Source of the DNA: Hymenobacter cyanobacteriorum
GTDB lineage: Bacteria; Bacteroidota; Bacteroidia; Cytophagales; Hymenobacteraceae
Direction: 5' to 3'
Length of the DNA: 64,000 nt
Assembly (NCBI RefSeq): GCF_022631375.1
Contig: NZ_JALBGC010000002.1
Coordinates: forward strand, 1,031,238 to 1,095,237
The stretch's first letter is position 1. Every line of letters starts with the position of its first letter. A program made the position numbers and the translations under genes. This document shows, piece by piece, positions 35,285-44,564 of the stretch. A model generated the notes under the pieces. The model had not been told where the DNA came from. It was given only the letters and a program-made list of their open reading frames with translations, and searched no databases.

Positions 35285-37330
35285 TCACTCCCGAACAAAC
35301 TGACCGCGGCCCAACATTTCGCCGGTTGGTCCGAGCAGGCGCAGGTAGTACAGGCCCGGGGCCAGGGCGCGCGTGTCAAGCTGGGGTTGGGAAGCGCGCA
35401 ACTCCTGTTTTAGCACCACGCGGCCAGTGGCATCCACTACTTCGCCGCGCACGGTGGGCGCGGGCAGAGCGGCGAGGTTCAACACGTCGTGGCACGGAAT
35501 GGGAAACAGGGACAGCGGCGCCAGGTTGCCGGCGGTGTGCGTGGCCAGCGCCAGGGAATTGTCGCGCACCGGCGCGGGCGCAGGCAGGTCGAGCACCCAC
35601 TGGTCGGGGTCGACGGCAATGCTGGCCACGGTGCCGGTAGCGGCAAACTGGAAGGTTTGCACCGGCTGGCCCTGGTGCAGGCGCACGGTTTGGGTGGTGC
35701 CGTTGCTGAAGGTGAGGCGGTAATCCACGTCAGTATCGAAAAACGGAGTAGCGCTGGGCACCGAGGCCGTTTCCGTAACGCGCAGCACCACGGTGCTGCC
35801 CACTTGGTTCCAGCGGCCATTAAAAGTGGGGTAGCCCTGCCCCCGAAACCACTGCTGGAAAAAGTAGCCCAGCGGCCGGCCGGCTTCGGCTTCGAACACG
35901 CGCTGCAGGTCGGCGGTGCGGGCGGTGCGGCCACGGTACTGGCTCTGGTAGGTGCGCAGGGCGCGGAAGAATTTGGTATCGTCGTTCAGCAGGTAGCGCA
36001 GCATGTGCACCACGGCCGCGCCTTTTTTGTAGGTGAGGTAGTAGTCGAAAATGCGCCCGACATTGGTGGTATCGGGCACGTAAATGGTGCCATCATTTCG
36101 CTGGGCATATTCGTGGGCATTATCCATCCAGCCGCGGGCATCGGCGGGCGCGAAGGCCTGCAGCGACAGGTACTCGCCGTATGAGGCAAAGCCTTCGTTC
36201 AGCCAGATGTCTTCCCAGCTGGCGCAGGTCACGTTGTCGCCAAACCACTGATGGAACAGCTCGTGGGCCGTGAGCGTGAACGTGAAGCCGTCCTGCGTGG
36301 TCATGGTCTGGTGCTCCATGCCGCCGCCGAGCGGGGCCATGCTGTGGCCATACTTCTCATCGGCAAACGGGTAGAGGCCCACCAGATTGGAGTAGTTTTC
36401 GATGAAGCCGGCGGTGCGGTTAATTTCGCTTTGGTAGAAGCTAAGCGTACTCTGGTCGTACACGTAATCGACGATGGGCACCACGGGTCCGCCCACCGGG
36501 TGGGCGTAACTCACGGTTTCGAGATACGGGGCCACGGCCACCGAAATCAGGTAGTAATCAATCGGGTGCCGCGATTTCCACTCGTAGCGCACCTTATTGG
36601 CGGGCAGCGCCACAGTGCGCACCAACACCCCGTTCGAGCCCACCTTGTTGGGCAGCGTGGTCGTCACCCACACGTCACTGGAATCGGCTTTGTCGGTGAG
36701 CACTTGCTTGCACGGGAACCACTCGTGGGCCGCAAACGGCTCCGACAGGCTCCAGGTAACGTTATAGGGCTTGTCGGCCCCGTTCACCCGCACTTTGCTG
36801 CGGTTGTTGAAGCCGTTGCCGATGGCTGCCGTACCGGCTGCCGGGGCCGAGCCGTGGTAGTAGATGCGGGCATCGGCGAGCGAGCCGGCGGCGGCAGGCT
36901 GGGCCAGCGCCGCCGTAGCATCGTTGCCCACGCGCCGAATGCCCGGCGAGCGTCGCCCGTTCACCACCACCGAGTCGATGAGTAGCGTGGCCGCCCCCGA
37001 GGCACCCTGATACAGCTCAAACGCCAGCGAGTCGAGCGCCAGCGTCCCCACCCGCACGCGCATCCACACCGAGCCGGCAATGTTGAGCGAGGTATTTTCC
37101 AGGGCTAGGTCGAGCTTGTAGTACTTCACATCGTAGCGCTCCATTTTGGCGCGGTGCGCCACCGAAGCCGTGGCCACCCGCTGCGGAGTGCTCATGCGGG
37201 CCGCGGCGCAGGTTTGGCCCCCCGCAAGGTCTGCGGGCTTGAGCGTGGGGATGCCGGATTGGGCAGCCAGGCGGCCCGGGCCGGCAAGCAGCAGCAAAAC
37301 CAGTAGCAACGCGCAGGAACGTATTTTCAT
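35285..37330 (-). CDS. M1 family aminopeptidase with T9SS type A sorting domain
   Basis: 681 residues from ATG at 37330, with a signal peptide (CALLLVLLLLAGPGRLAAQ). M1 zinc aminopeptidase, cleaving N-terminal residues from peptides. Substrate and catalytic motifs: GGGMEH, then HELFHQW with His356, and WLNEGFASY with the third zinc ligand glutamate. After the peptidase core and a beta domain, the last about 75 residues form a type A sorting domain (LSLFPIPCHDVLNL, DATGRVVLKQE, LAPGLYYLRLLGPTGEML). Exported by the type IX system; may feed on peptides outside. It diverges from the CHU_C protein gene, sharing a 165-base promoter region. Confidence 0.93.
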   Translation of the reverse strand: MKIRSCALLLVLLLLAGPGRLAAQSGIPTLKPADLAGGQTCAAARMSTPQRVATASVAHRAKMERYDVKYYKLDLALENTSLNIAGSVWMRVRVGTLALDSLAFELYQGASGAATLLIDSVVVNGRRSPGIRRVGNDATAALAQPAAAGSLADARIYYHGSAPAAGTAAIGNGFNNRSKVRVNGADKPYNVTWSLSEPFAAHEWFPCKQVLTDKADSSDVWVTTTLPNKVGSNGVLVRTVALPANKVRYEWKSRHPIDYYLISVAVAPYLETVSYAHPVGGPVVPIVDYVYDQSTLSFYQSEINRTAGFIENYSNLVGLYPFADEKYGHSMAPLGGGMEHQTMTTQDGFTFTLTAHELFHQWFGDNVTCASWEDIWLNEGFASYGEYLSLQAFAPADARGWMDNAHEYAQRNDGTIYVPDTTNVGRIFDYYLTYKKGAAVVHMLRYLLNDDTKFFRALRTYQSQYRGRTARTADLQRVFEAEAGRPLGYFFQQWFRGQGYPTFNGRWNQVGSTVVLRVTETASVPSATPFFDTDVDYRLTFSNGTTQTVRLHQGQPVQTFQFAATGTVASIAVDPDQWVLDLPAPAPVRDNSLALATHTAGNLAPLSLFPIPCHDVLNLAALPAPTVRGEVVDATGRVVLKQELRASQPQLDTRALAPGLYYLRLLGPTGEMLGRGQFVRE

Positions 37331-37385
37331 GGAAAACAAAGGCAAATGCACAGCGAAAAAAAGGCAGGAAATCAGCCAGCCCGGG

Positions 37386-37393
37386 CAAAAATA
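37386..37393 (-). promoter_or_regulatory. -7 promoter box for the M1 peptidase gene
   Basis: TATTTTTG (minus strand), a perfect TAnnTTTG match, 55 bases upstream of the ATG. Confidence 0.55.
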
Positions 37394-37470
37394 ACGGGCC
37401 GCACCGCCGCCCGGCCCTTGTACGGAGCCGGCCCTGCCCGCAGCCAAGCCGGCAAAGCCGCAGGCCGGTG

Positions 37471-37478
37471 TATATTTC
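37471..37478 (+). promoter_or_regulatory. -7 promoter box for the CHU_C-type protein gene
   Basis: TATATTTC, one change from TAnnTTTG, 17 bases before the ATG at 37496. Divergent from the box at 37386. Confidence 0.45.
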
Positions 37479-37495
37479 GGCATAATACAGATTGA

Positions 37496-39769
37496 ATGCG
37501 CTTTTTCCGTTATTTCTGGTCGCCGCGCCTCCTACCGGGCCCAAGCTGCGCTGCCTGGCTGCTGCTTGGCGGCCTGCTGCTGCTGCTGGCCGGCCAGGTC
37601 CGGGCCTCGCACATTGTGGGCGGCGAGCTGGAGCTAACGCACACCACCGGCACATCGTATACCCTCACGCTGAACCTCTATTTCGATGCGGTGGCCGGCA
37701 CGCCCGATTTGATTATGGGCACCGTCACGGCCAGTATTTTTGATAAGGCCAGCAATAACCGGATGCAGGACGTAGCCCTGCCCATCACCAGCAACGCGCT
37801 GGTGAGCTACACCAACCCCCTCTGCGCCCGCCCTTCGCTGAGCACCCGCAAGCTAGTGTATAGCAAGGAAATAACCTTGCCCACCGCAACCTACGATGGC
37901 CCGCAGGGCTACTACGTCGCCGTGGAGCAGTGCTGCCGCAATGCCTCGATTGCCAACATCGTGAACCCCGCCAACGCGGCCGAAGCCTTTTACCTCGAAT
38001 TTCCGGCCGTCACGCGCAACGGGCAGCCGTTTTTCGACTCCACCCCACGGCTATTTCCCGCGCTGTCGGAATATTCCTGCCTCAACGAGCCCTTCTACTT
38101 CGATTTCGGCGGGGCCGATGCCGACGGCGACTCGCTGGCATACGACCTGGTGACGCCCCTCAACGGCCACGCCAGCATCAACTCGCCCCGGCCCACGGCT
38201 TCGCCCGCGCCCTATGCGCCCATCAGCTGGAACGCCGGGCTGGGGGCCACCAACCCGCTGCCGGGCACGCCTACTCTGCGCATTGAGCGGCGCACGGGCC
38301 GGCTGAGCGCCCGGCCCACCAGCCTGGGGCTTTTCGTGTTTGGGGTGCGCTGCTCGCAATTCCGCCGGGGCGAGAAGATTGGCGAAACCCGCCGCGACTT
38401 CCAGCTGATGGTGCTGGCCTGCCCCCCCAATGCCCGTCCGGCCGTGGCCGTGCTGCCTGGCACCACCGGGCCGGTGCGCTACCAACCCGGCCGCGACACC
38501 CTGCGCCTGGGGCCGGGCGGCAACCGCTGCGTGCGGGTGCGTTTCAGCGACCCCGACTTAAATTCGCGCCTGACGCTGTCTGTGCGGGCGGTGAATTTTA
38601 CCGGGCCGCTGCCCACCTTCGCCACGGCCAGTGCGGGCACCGTGCACGCCGTCGGCCAGCCCGACACCCTCAGCAGCACCCTGTGCTTCCCGGAGTGCGC
38701 CGACACCAAAGGCAAGGTCTTTTTGCTCGATGTGATGGTGGCCGACGACGGCTGCAGCCTGCCCAAGCGCGACACCGTGCGGGTGGCGTTTATTTCGGTG
38801 CCCGCGCCCAGCGGGCCGCCTACTGTGGCAACTACTGCGCCCGTGGGCCGGCCGCTGGTGGTGCGCGTGGGCGACGTGGTGAGCTTCGACGTGCAGGCCA
38901 CCGCGCCCTTCAACCAGAGCGTGCAGCTGGAGCTCACCGGCCAGGGCTTTGCGCCGGCCGACCTGGGGGCCACGCTTACGCCTGCCAGCCCGGGCAACCC
39001 GCTGCAGGCCCGGTTTCGCTGGCCCGTAGACTGCCGCGTGCTGGCCGGCGACTCGGTACGGGTGTTCCAGCTAACGGCCGTCACGGCTCCGTGCGGAGTG
39101 CGCCAAACGGCCACGGTGAACGTGGCCGTGGTGGTGCGCTATGCCAATACGGCCCCGGTGTTGCGCCCAGCAGCACCACTGCCGCCGCCCCCGGCCCCGG
39201 GCGAGCCCCCGCTGGTGCGCCTGCCGCTGGGGGCCACCTATTCCCTCGATTTCATTGGTACCGATGTCAACGGCGACAACCTGTCGCTAACGGCCGGCAG
39301 CGAAAATTTTACACTGGCCGAGGCCGGCATGCGCTTCACGGCCCGCAACGGCGCGGGCAGCGCCACCGGCACTTTTGTGTGGGATGTGAGCTGCGGAGCC
39401 GTGAACCTGCACCGCCCGCTCGATGTCACCTTCCAGCTGCTGGATGGCACCTGCCGCCCCCTGCCCCAGCGCCAAACCATACGCTTTGAGGTCGAAACGC
39501 CCGCTTCGCCCGCCCTCAAGCTCTACAACATCATCACGCCCAACGGCGACCAACAGAACGATGAGTTCCGCCTGCCCGAGCTGCCGGTCGATTTTTGCGA
39601 CAACCGCTTCGCCCGCATTCAGGTGTTTTCGCGCTGGGGCCAGCCGGTGTTCGAATCGTCGGACCGGGATTTTCGATGGGCTGGCGGAGGCCAGGCCGGA
39701 ACGTATTATTATTTAGCCACTTACACTGATGGCCGCCACTTCAAAGGCTGGCTGGAAGTGAAGCCGTAA
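37496..39769 (+). CDS. Surface protein with gliding-motility-type (CHU_C, T9SS type B) C-terminus
   Basis: 757 residues. Signal peptide (AAWLLLGGLLLLLAGQVRA, mature start SHIVGGELEL). The N-terminal SHIVGGELELTH block begins a family common among Bacteroidota surface proteins, followed by Ig-like or cadherin-like modules (FDFGGADADGDSLAYDLVTP, YSLDFIGTDVNGDNLSL) with several cysteine pairs. The last about 85 residues are the CHU_C type B sorting domain (LYNIITPNGDQQNDEFRL, IQVFSRWGQPVFESS, AGTYYYLATYTDGRHFKGWL). Exported through the type IX system. Adhesin-like role is inferred from the architecture. Confidence 0.9.
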   Translation: MRFFRYFWSPRLLPGPSCAAWLLLGGLLLLLAGQVRASHIVGGELELTHTTGTSYTLTLNLYFDAVAGTPDLIMGTVTASIFDKASNNRMQDVALPITSNALVSYTNPLCARPSLSTRKLVYSKEITLPTATYDGPQGYYVAVEQCCRNASIANIVNPANAAEAFYLEFPAVTRNGQPFFDSTPRLFPALSEYSCLNEPFYFDFGGADADGDSLAYDLVTPLNGHASINSPRPTASPAPYAPISWNAGLGATNPLPGTPTLRIERRTGRLSARPTSLGLFVFGVRCSQFRRGEKIGETRRDFQLMVLACPPNARPAVAVLPGTTGPVRYQPGRDTLRLGPGGNRCVRVRFSDPDLNSRLTLSVRAVNFTGPLPTFATASAGTVHAVGQPDTLSSTLCFPECADTKGKVFLLDVMVADDGCSLPKRDTVRVAFISVPAPSGPPTVATTAPVGRPLVVRVGDVVSFDVQATAPFNQSVQLELTGQGFAPADLGATLTPASPGNPLQARFRWPVDCRVLAGDSVRVFQLTAVTAPCGVRQTATVNVAVVVRYANTAPVLRPAAPLPPPPAPGEPPLVRLPLGATYSLDFIGTDVNGDNLSLTAGSENFTLAEAGMRFTARNGAGSATGTFVWDVSCGAVNLHRPLDVTFQLLDGTCRPLPQRQTIRFEVETPASPALKLYNIITPNGDQQNDEFRLPELPVDFCDNRFARIQVFSRWGQPVFESSDRDFRWAGGGQAGTYYYLATYTDGRHFKGWLEVKP

Positions 39770-39790
39770 TTGTTTCGGATTCGTTTACTC

Positions 39791-39820
39791 TGTCACCTGA
39801 GCTTGCAAAAGGCCTTATCA
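39791..39820. repeat. Relic of a CATCCTGAGC-type palindrome arm
   Basis: TGTCACCTGAGCTTGCAAAA followed by GGCCTTATCA parallels TGTCATCCTGAGCGCAGCGA followed by GGACCTTATCA. No intact opposite arm is seen, so it is a decayed copy. Confidence 0.35.
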
Positions 39821-39910
39821 GGGCGCAAGGATTCGTAGCAAGTATCAATTGACTACAAACCACCTTGGCGGGCTGACGTCCTTCGCAAACTCCAATTAAC
39901 AGCCGGGTCC

Positions 39911-40564
39911 TCAATACATAAACAGAAACACCGCGAACAGCACCACCCACAGCACATCGATGAAGTGCCAATAGGTGCCCAGCAGGCGCAGGTGCCGGCG
40001 GTGGTAGGGGTTGCGAATGAAAACGAGCGTGCGCACGGCATCGCGCTCGGCATGGGCTACCCGCAGGATAATGGCCAGCAGCAGCAGCATGCCGCCCAGC
40101 AGGTGCGCCACGTGCAGGGCCGAAATCAGGTAGAGAAACTGCCCGCTGCTGTGGCTGCCCTCGCCCCGGAAGGCGACGCCGTGCTGCAGCAATTCGCGCC
40201 AGCCAAGCACTTGCAGCCCGGCAAACACGCAGCCCAGCAGCAGCGTGGCCACCAGGCAGCGCGCCAAACCGGCAAGGTCATCCTGGGCATAGAGGCGCGG
40301 GGCCTGGCCCATGGTGTAGCTGCTAATGAGCAGCACAATGGTGCTGAGCGAGAAGTAGCGCGGCAGCGCGTAGAGCCCGGTAGGCACGCCGCTGTTGATG
40401 CGCGCCTGCACGTAAGCCGCAATCAGAATCGCGAACATGATGGCAATGGCCAGCATGCCCAGGTAGCCCGCCAGCAGCAGCGGCGGCAGGCGCTCGATGC
40501 GCCCAAACGACGAGGCCCGCCGACGGGCACCAATCTGGTTATCGCGGTCAGAATCAGGGTTCAT
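39911..40564 (-). CDS. Cytochrome c oxidase subunit III-like protein
   Basis: 217 residues with five membrane segments. Matches the COX3 family: SALHVAHLLGGMLLLL with conserved histidines, and the closing YWHFIDVLWVVLFAVFLF block. It is somewhat short but typical of bacterial quinol or cytochrome oxidase subunit III. No other oxidase subunit genes are next to it in the window, so it is either a dispersed subunit or a stand-alone COX3-like protein. ATG at 40564. Confidence 0.85.
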   Translation of the reverse strand: MNPDSDRDNQIGARRRASSFGRIERLPPLLLAGYLGMLAIAIMFAILIAAYVQARINSGVPTGLYALPRYFSLSTIVLLISSYTMGQAPRLYAQDDLAGLARCLVATLLLGCVFAGLQVLGWRELLQHGVAFRGEGSHSSGQFLYLISALHVAHLLGGMLLLLAIILRVAHAERDAVRTLVFIRNPYHRRHLRLLGTYWHFIDVLWVVLFAVFLFMY

Positions 40565-40672
40565 TGGGGTAGCGCCAGGAATGTAGCTACGAAACTACAC
40601 CGGCCGGAATTAGTTGCATTCCGGCCGGCATTTGCCCAAATCTTCTGCGCCGGAATCCGGGCGCGGAATTGC

Positions 40673-41011
40673 TTATTTGAAAAAAGAGCCAATCTTACCC
40701 AGCACGGCGTTGAGCGTGATTTTGGGCGTGCGCTGCACCCCGAACGTGACGTAGGTTTTGCCGCCCACGCGCAGGTCGAGCACCCAACCGAGGCGGCGCA
40801 TCAGGTCGTTGATTTGCTGCAGCGGGTCGGGCCCAGGGGGCTTGGGCGCTTTGGGGGCACCGGGGGCCTTGGGCGGGCCGGCCGTGAGCTGGTCGAGCAC
40901 GTCCTGGCTCGGAATGTTGAGGATGAGGTAGGTGCCGGCCGCCGCCAATTGCAGTGGGTGCCCGTTCCAGTTGATGACCAGTTGGGCCTCGATTTCGAGC
41001 GCGCTAGGCAC
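40673..41011 (-). CDS. Hypothetical protein overlapping its upstream neighbour
   Basis: 112 residues from GTG at 41011. It overlaps the stop of the 41261 gene by 8 bases, so translational coupling is likely. A proline/alanine/lysine linker (KAPGAPKAPKPPGPDP) lies in the middle; the flanks (QLVINWNGHPLQLAAAGTYLIL, DLRVGGKTYVTFGVQRT) look beta-stranded. No family recognised. Confidence 0.6.
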   Translation of the reverse strand: MPSALEIEAQLVINWNGHPLQLAAAGTYLILNIPSQDVLDQLTAGPPKAPGAPKAPKPPGPDPLQQINDLMRRLGWVLDLRVGGKTYVTFGVQRTPKITLNAVLGKIGSFFK

Positions 41012-41261
41012 CGGGCTCGGGGCGGCTGGCGGCGAGCTGGGGCTGCAGGGCGGCCGGAGCAGCGGCCGGCTGCTCGCCGCGGGTGCGGATGCGGAGCGAG
41101 CCGTTCAGCTTCCAGGTGGCGGCGGGGGCGCTGGGGTTCTGGGGGTTGGGCACCTGCAGCTCCATCTGGTCGAAGGCGCAGCTAAGCTCAACCCCGCCCG
41201 AAAGCTTGCCGAGCAGCGAGGCGGCCATGTCGGCCCAGTTGGGGGATGTAGATTCAGGCAT
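41004..41261 (-). CDS. Small hypothetical protein
   Basis: 85 residues, ATG at 41261. The first half (MAASLLGKLSGGVELSCAFDQMELQVP) looks folded and the end is proline/alanine-rich. Overlaps the next gene by 8 bases. Its upstream region has the box GTACTTTGCGG (minus strand, 41319 downward), also found before bcp. Not recognised. Confidence 0.55.
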   Translation of the reverse strand: MPESTSPNWADMAASLLGKLSGGVELSCAFDQMELQVPNPQNPSAPAATWKLNGSLRIRTRGEQPAAAPAALQPQLAASRPEPGA

Positions 41262-41444
41262 GATTTACGGGTTTAGGAGTGAAAACAGCCACCGTACGGC
41301 GACAACGGCCGCAAAGTACAGCTCTGGGCCAGCTAACGCAAGCCCACGGCCGGGGTTGCTCCTGCGGTCCCATTCCAATGTTCGGCCGGGGGCGGGCGGG
41401 TATATCACTTGCGCCGAACTGTTTGCCGTTGGTACCGCCTCCAG

Positions 41445-42821
41445 CTAGATGAGAGCCCAGCCTACCTGGCCCTGCGGGCCGCGTAGTAGGCTGAACCCGT
41501 TGGCCTCGCCCAGCACGGCCACGGCCATGCGGGCCGCCAGCGCCGCCCGGGCCGGCGCGACAGCCACCGGCTGGCTACGCAGCTCCAGGGCAGCCGGTAG
41601 CATCAATCGGCGCAATGGCGTGCTCCCCGCCGCTACCACCTCCTGCCTCGCTACGTAGCCAACTTGCCCCGCGGGCGTTTGCACACGCAGCACCGCGCCC
41701 TGCTGGCCGAGCACCAGCAAGGGCAATTGTTTTGACACCCTAACCGATTGGCGGCCAGCAGTAGCGGCCGGCGCAGGCCGAAGCGCCGTAGCCGCTCGCA
41801 GCCGCACAAATTCGCCCCGGCGGTCGGGGCCGGCCTGGGGCGCGGGGGGCGTGGCGGCGCGCTGCACGAACGGAAACGGGTCGACCGCGCCCCGGCCGCT
41901 GCGGTAGATGCCAAAGTGCAGGTGCGGGGCCGTGGTGCGGGCGTTGCCGGTGTTGCCCACCAGGCCCAGCGTGTCGCCGGCCCGCACGTGCTGGCCGGGG
42001 CTCACCAATTGTTTATCGAGGTGAGCGTAGTAGAGGTGTTCGCCGTGGGCGGCATCGGCCAGCCACACCACGCGGCCGCCCAGCGGCGTTTCGCCGGTGC
42101 GGGTAATGAAGCCATCGGTGGCCGCGATGGCGGGCGTGCCGCGCGGGGCGAAAATGTCGATGCCCTCGTGGCGGCGCGCCCCGCCGTCGCGGTCGGCCCC
42201 CCAGAAGCTGGCGGCGGCGGCATCGGTGCGGCCCCGCACCGGAAACGTGCTCAGGCTGGGCTCGCGGGCCACGCGCAGGGTGTAGCGGCCGGCGGCCAGC
42301 AGCTCGGGCTGCACGCGCAGCAAGTGTTGGCCGTCGGTTTCGACTCGGTAGCGGAAGTCGAGCACCACGGTATCGGCGCTGGCCAGCGGGGTTGGCGTTT
42401 GCGCAGTGTTCACCTCAAACGCATCGAGGAACACGCGGGCATTTGCCCCGGGAGCCAGCGTGAGGCTGACGTGAACCTGCTCGCCGGCGCGCACGGCATA
42501 GCGGTAGCTGGCCGCGGCCGGCACTTCGGGCCGGAAATAGCCGGTTTCGGCGAAGGGCATCGGTACTATCAGCGAGTCGCGCAGAGCCTGAGCGGCCGCC
42601 GCGAGCCAGGCGCGGCCGGCGGGGCGACGGTCGAGGCCGGCTTGGGCAAGCTGGTGGGCATACGCCTGATGCGGAGTAGACTTCTGAAAAATGGCCTGGA
42701 GCGTTTGCTGCTTGCTGCAGCTGCCGAGCGCAAGCGCCGCGCCCGCCAGCACCGCCCACAGCCAGCCCCGAAGCGGCCGGGGAACCGGCCGGGTAGTGGT
42801 AGAATCCATCTGAATTTGCAT
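41445..42821 (-). CDS. M23 family peptidase lipoprotein
   Basis: 458 residues from ATG at 42821 (ATG at 42809 is also possible). Lipobox LGSC near residue 35 indicates a lipoprotein. After an N-terminal region of about 190 residues comes a LytM/M23 domain: HEGIDIFAPRGTPAIAA with the first His and Asp, then LYYAHLD and HLHFGIYRSG with the HxH motif. All zinc-binding residues are present, so it is probably an active endopeptidase cutting peptidoglycan cross-links. Two C-terminal SH3-like stretches (RVQTPAGQVGYVA, LRGPQGQVGWALI) may bind the wall. It diverges from the HMG-CoA lyase gene. Confidence 0.9.
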   Translation of the reverse strand: MQIQMDSTTTRPVPRPLRGWLWAVLAGAALALGSCSKQQTLQAIFQKSTPHQAYAHQLAQAGLDRRPAGRAWLAAAAQALRDSLIVPMPFAETGYFRPEVPAAASYRYAVRAGEQVHVSLTLAPGANARVFLDAFEVNTAQTPTPLASADTVVLDFRYRVETDGQHLLRVQPELLAAGRYTLRVAREPSLSTFPVRGRTDAAAASFWGADRDGGARRHEGIDIFAPRGTPAIAATDGFITRTGETPLGGRVVWLADAAHGEHLYYAHLDKQLVSPGQHVRAGDTLGLVGNTGNARTTAPHLHFGIYRSGRGAVDPFPFVQRAATPPAPQAGPDRRGEFVRLRAATALRPAPAATAGRQSVRVSKQLPLLVLGQQGAVLRVQTPAGQVGYVARQEVVAAGSTPLRRLMLPAALELRSQPVAVAPARAALAARMAVAVLGEANGFSLLRGPQGQVGWALI

Positions 42822-42902
42822 GATTCCCAAACACCGCCCGCCGCCCGCTGGTTCGCCCGGAATGCGCCCTGGTTGCGCACCGGCCGCCTGCGCGGAGCAG
42901 GC

Positions 42903-42910
42903 TGCTACCT
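42903..42910 (+). promoter_or_regulatory. -7 promoter box for the HMG-CoA lyase gene
   Basis: TACCTTTG, a perfect TAnnTTTG match, followed by CAGCCC, 32 bases before the ATG at 42943. Confidence 0.65.
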
Positions 42911-42942
42911 TTGCAGCCCATTCCCGCCCCTTACCCGCTCCC

Positions 42943-43797
42943 ATTATGAAGCTCATCGAATGCCCGCGCGACGCCATGCAGGGCCTCACCGAATTCATTC
43001 CCACGGCCACCAAAACGGCCTACCTCAACGCGCTGCTGGCGGTGGGCTTTGATACGCTGGACTTTGGCTCGTTCGTGTCGCCCAAAGCTATTCCGCAGCT
43101 GCGCGACACGGCCGAAGTGCTGGCGGGCCTTGATTTGAGCCAGACGCGCACCAAGCTGCTGGCCATCGTGGCCAACCGGCGCGGGGCCGAATCGGCGGTG
43201 CAGCATCCCGAAATCAGCTACCTGGGCTTCCCGCTCTCAGTGTCCGAAACCTTTCAGCGGCGCAACACCAACCAAAGCACCGCCGAGGCCCTGGCCGACG
43301 TGGCCGCCATGCACGAGCTGTGCGAAGCCAGCGGCAAAACGCTGGTCGCTTACCTCTCGATGGGTTTCGGAAACCCTTATGGCGACGCCTGGAGCCCGGC
43401 CATCGTCACCGATTTCACCGACCAGCTGGCCCGGCTGGGCGTACGCATCGTGGCCTTGTCCGATACCATTGGGGCGAGCACGGCGGCCACCATCAGCCCG
43501 CTTTTCTCGGCTTTGATTCCGGCGTTTCCGGCCATCGAGTTCGGCGCGCACCTGCACACCACGCCCACTACCTGGCGCGAAAAAGTGAATGCCGCCTATG
43601 AGGCCGGCTGCCGCCGTTTCGACGGCGCCATCGGCGGCATCGGCGGCTGCCCCATGGCGGCTGACGAGCTGACCGGCAACATGGCCACCGAAAATCTATT
43701 GGCTTATCTGGCCGAACAGGGCGTGGAAACCGGGCTGGATATGGCCGCGTTTGGCCGGGCGCAGGCAATGGCGGCCGCCGTTTTTCCCAGCCATTAA
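42943..43797 (+). CDS. hmgL: Hydroxymethylglutaryl-CoA lyase
   Basis: 284 residues from ATG at 42943. Cleaves HMG-CoA to acetyl-CoA and acetoacetate, the last step of leucine breakdown. The fold is a (beta/alpha)8 barrel. Visible: PRDAMQG with the substrate arginine and metal aspartate, EFGAHLHTTP with metal histidines, and GGIGGCPMAADELTGNMATENL with the catalytic cysteine, the family signature. Followed after 12 bases by the LutA-like gene, so co-transcribed. Confidence 0.93.
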   Translation: MMKLIECPRDAMQGLTEFIPTATKTAYLNALLAVGFDTLDFGSFVSPKAIPQLRDTAEVLAGLDLSQTRTKLLAIVANRRGAESAVQHPEISYLGFPLSVSETFQRRNTNQSTAEALADVAAMHELCEASGKTLVAYLSMGFGNPYGDAWSPAIVTDFTDQLARLGVRIVALSDTIGASTAATISPLFSALIPAFPAIEFGAHLHTTPTTWREKVNAAYEAGCRRFDGAIGGIGGCPMAADELTGNMATENLLAYLAEQGVETGLDMAAFGRAQAMAAAVFPSH

Positions 43798-43809
43798 TTC
43801 TTCATTATC

Positions 43810-44559
43810 ATGCCCATTACCGTCGACATATTCATTCCCTGCTTCGTCGACCAGCTCTACCCGACCACAGCCCTGAACATGGTGAAGGTGCTGGAGCGTC
43901 TGGGCGTGCACGTCAACTATAACCCCAACCAGACGTGCTGCGGGCAGCCGGCCTACAACGCCGGCCACCACCCGGCGGCGCGGGCCGTGGCCGAAAAGAT
44001 GCTCGACGATTTTGCCGCGCCGGCCGCCGATGCCGGGCGCTACATTGTGAGCCCGTCGGCCTCGTGCGTGGGCATGGTGCGCAACAGCTACACCGAGCTA
44101 TTTGCCGCCGAAGCACCCGCCCAGCAAAGCGCCTGCCGCGGGGTGCAGACCCGCGTGTACGAGCTGACGGAATTTCTGGTGGGCGTACTGGGCACTACGG
44201 CGGTGCCGGGCGCGCGGCTGGCCGGCCGCTACACCTACCACGACTCCTGCTCGGCCCTGCGCGAGTGCGGCATCGGCCCGGCCCCGCGCCAGCTGCTCGA
44301 TGGCGTGGCCGGCCTGGAACGCATCGAAATGGCCGAAACCAGCACCTGCTGCGGCTTCGGCGGCACGTTTGCCGTGAAGTTTGAGGCGATTTCGGTGGCC
44401 ATGGCCCAGCAAAAAGTGGAGCACGCCCTCGAAACCGGGGCCGACTACCTCGTGAGCACCGACGTGAGCTGCCTGATGCACCTCGACTCCTACATCAAGA
44501 AGGAAAAGCTGCCGCTGAAGTGCCTGCATGTGGCCGACGTGCTGGCCAGCGGCTGGTGA
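43810..44559 (+). CDS. Iron-sulfur protein of the LutA/YkgE family
   Basis: 249 residues with two CCG domains (TCCGQPAYNAGH and STCCGFGGTFAVK), the pattern of LutA/YkgE and heterodisulfide reductase-type subunits. In lactate oxidation LutA works with LutB and LutC; here neither partner is adjacent. It is 12 bases behind the HMG-CoA lyase gene. A role in branched-chain acid or lactate oxidation is inferred. The cysteines probably bind iron-sulfur. Confidence 0.85.
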   Translation: MPITVDIFIPCFVDQLYPTTALNMVKVLERLGVHVNYNPNQTCCGQPAYNAGHHPAARAVAEKMLDDFAAPAADAGRYIVSPSASCVGMVRNSYTELFAAEAPAQQSACRGVQTRVYELTEFLVGVLGTTAVPGARLAGRYTYHDSCSALRECGIGPAPRQLLDGVAGLERIEMAETSTCCGFGGTFAVKFEAISVAMAQQKVEHALETGADYLVSTDVSCLMHLDSYIKKEKLPLKCLHVADVLASGW

Positions 44560-44564
44560 GTTCA

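Noticed and set aside
35023..35379. A minus-strand frame across the palindrome at 35158
   Set aside because: Same reason: translated repeat arms plus the antisense of the flanking genes.
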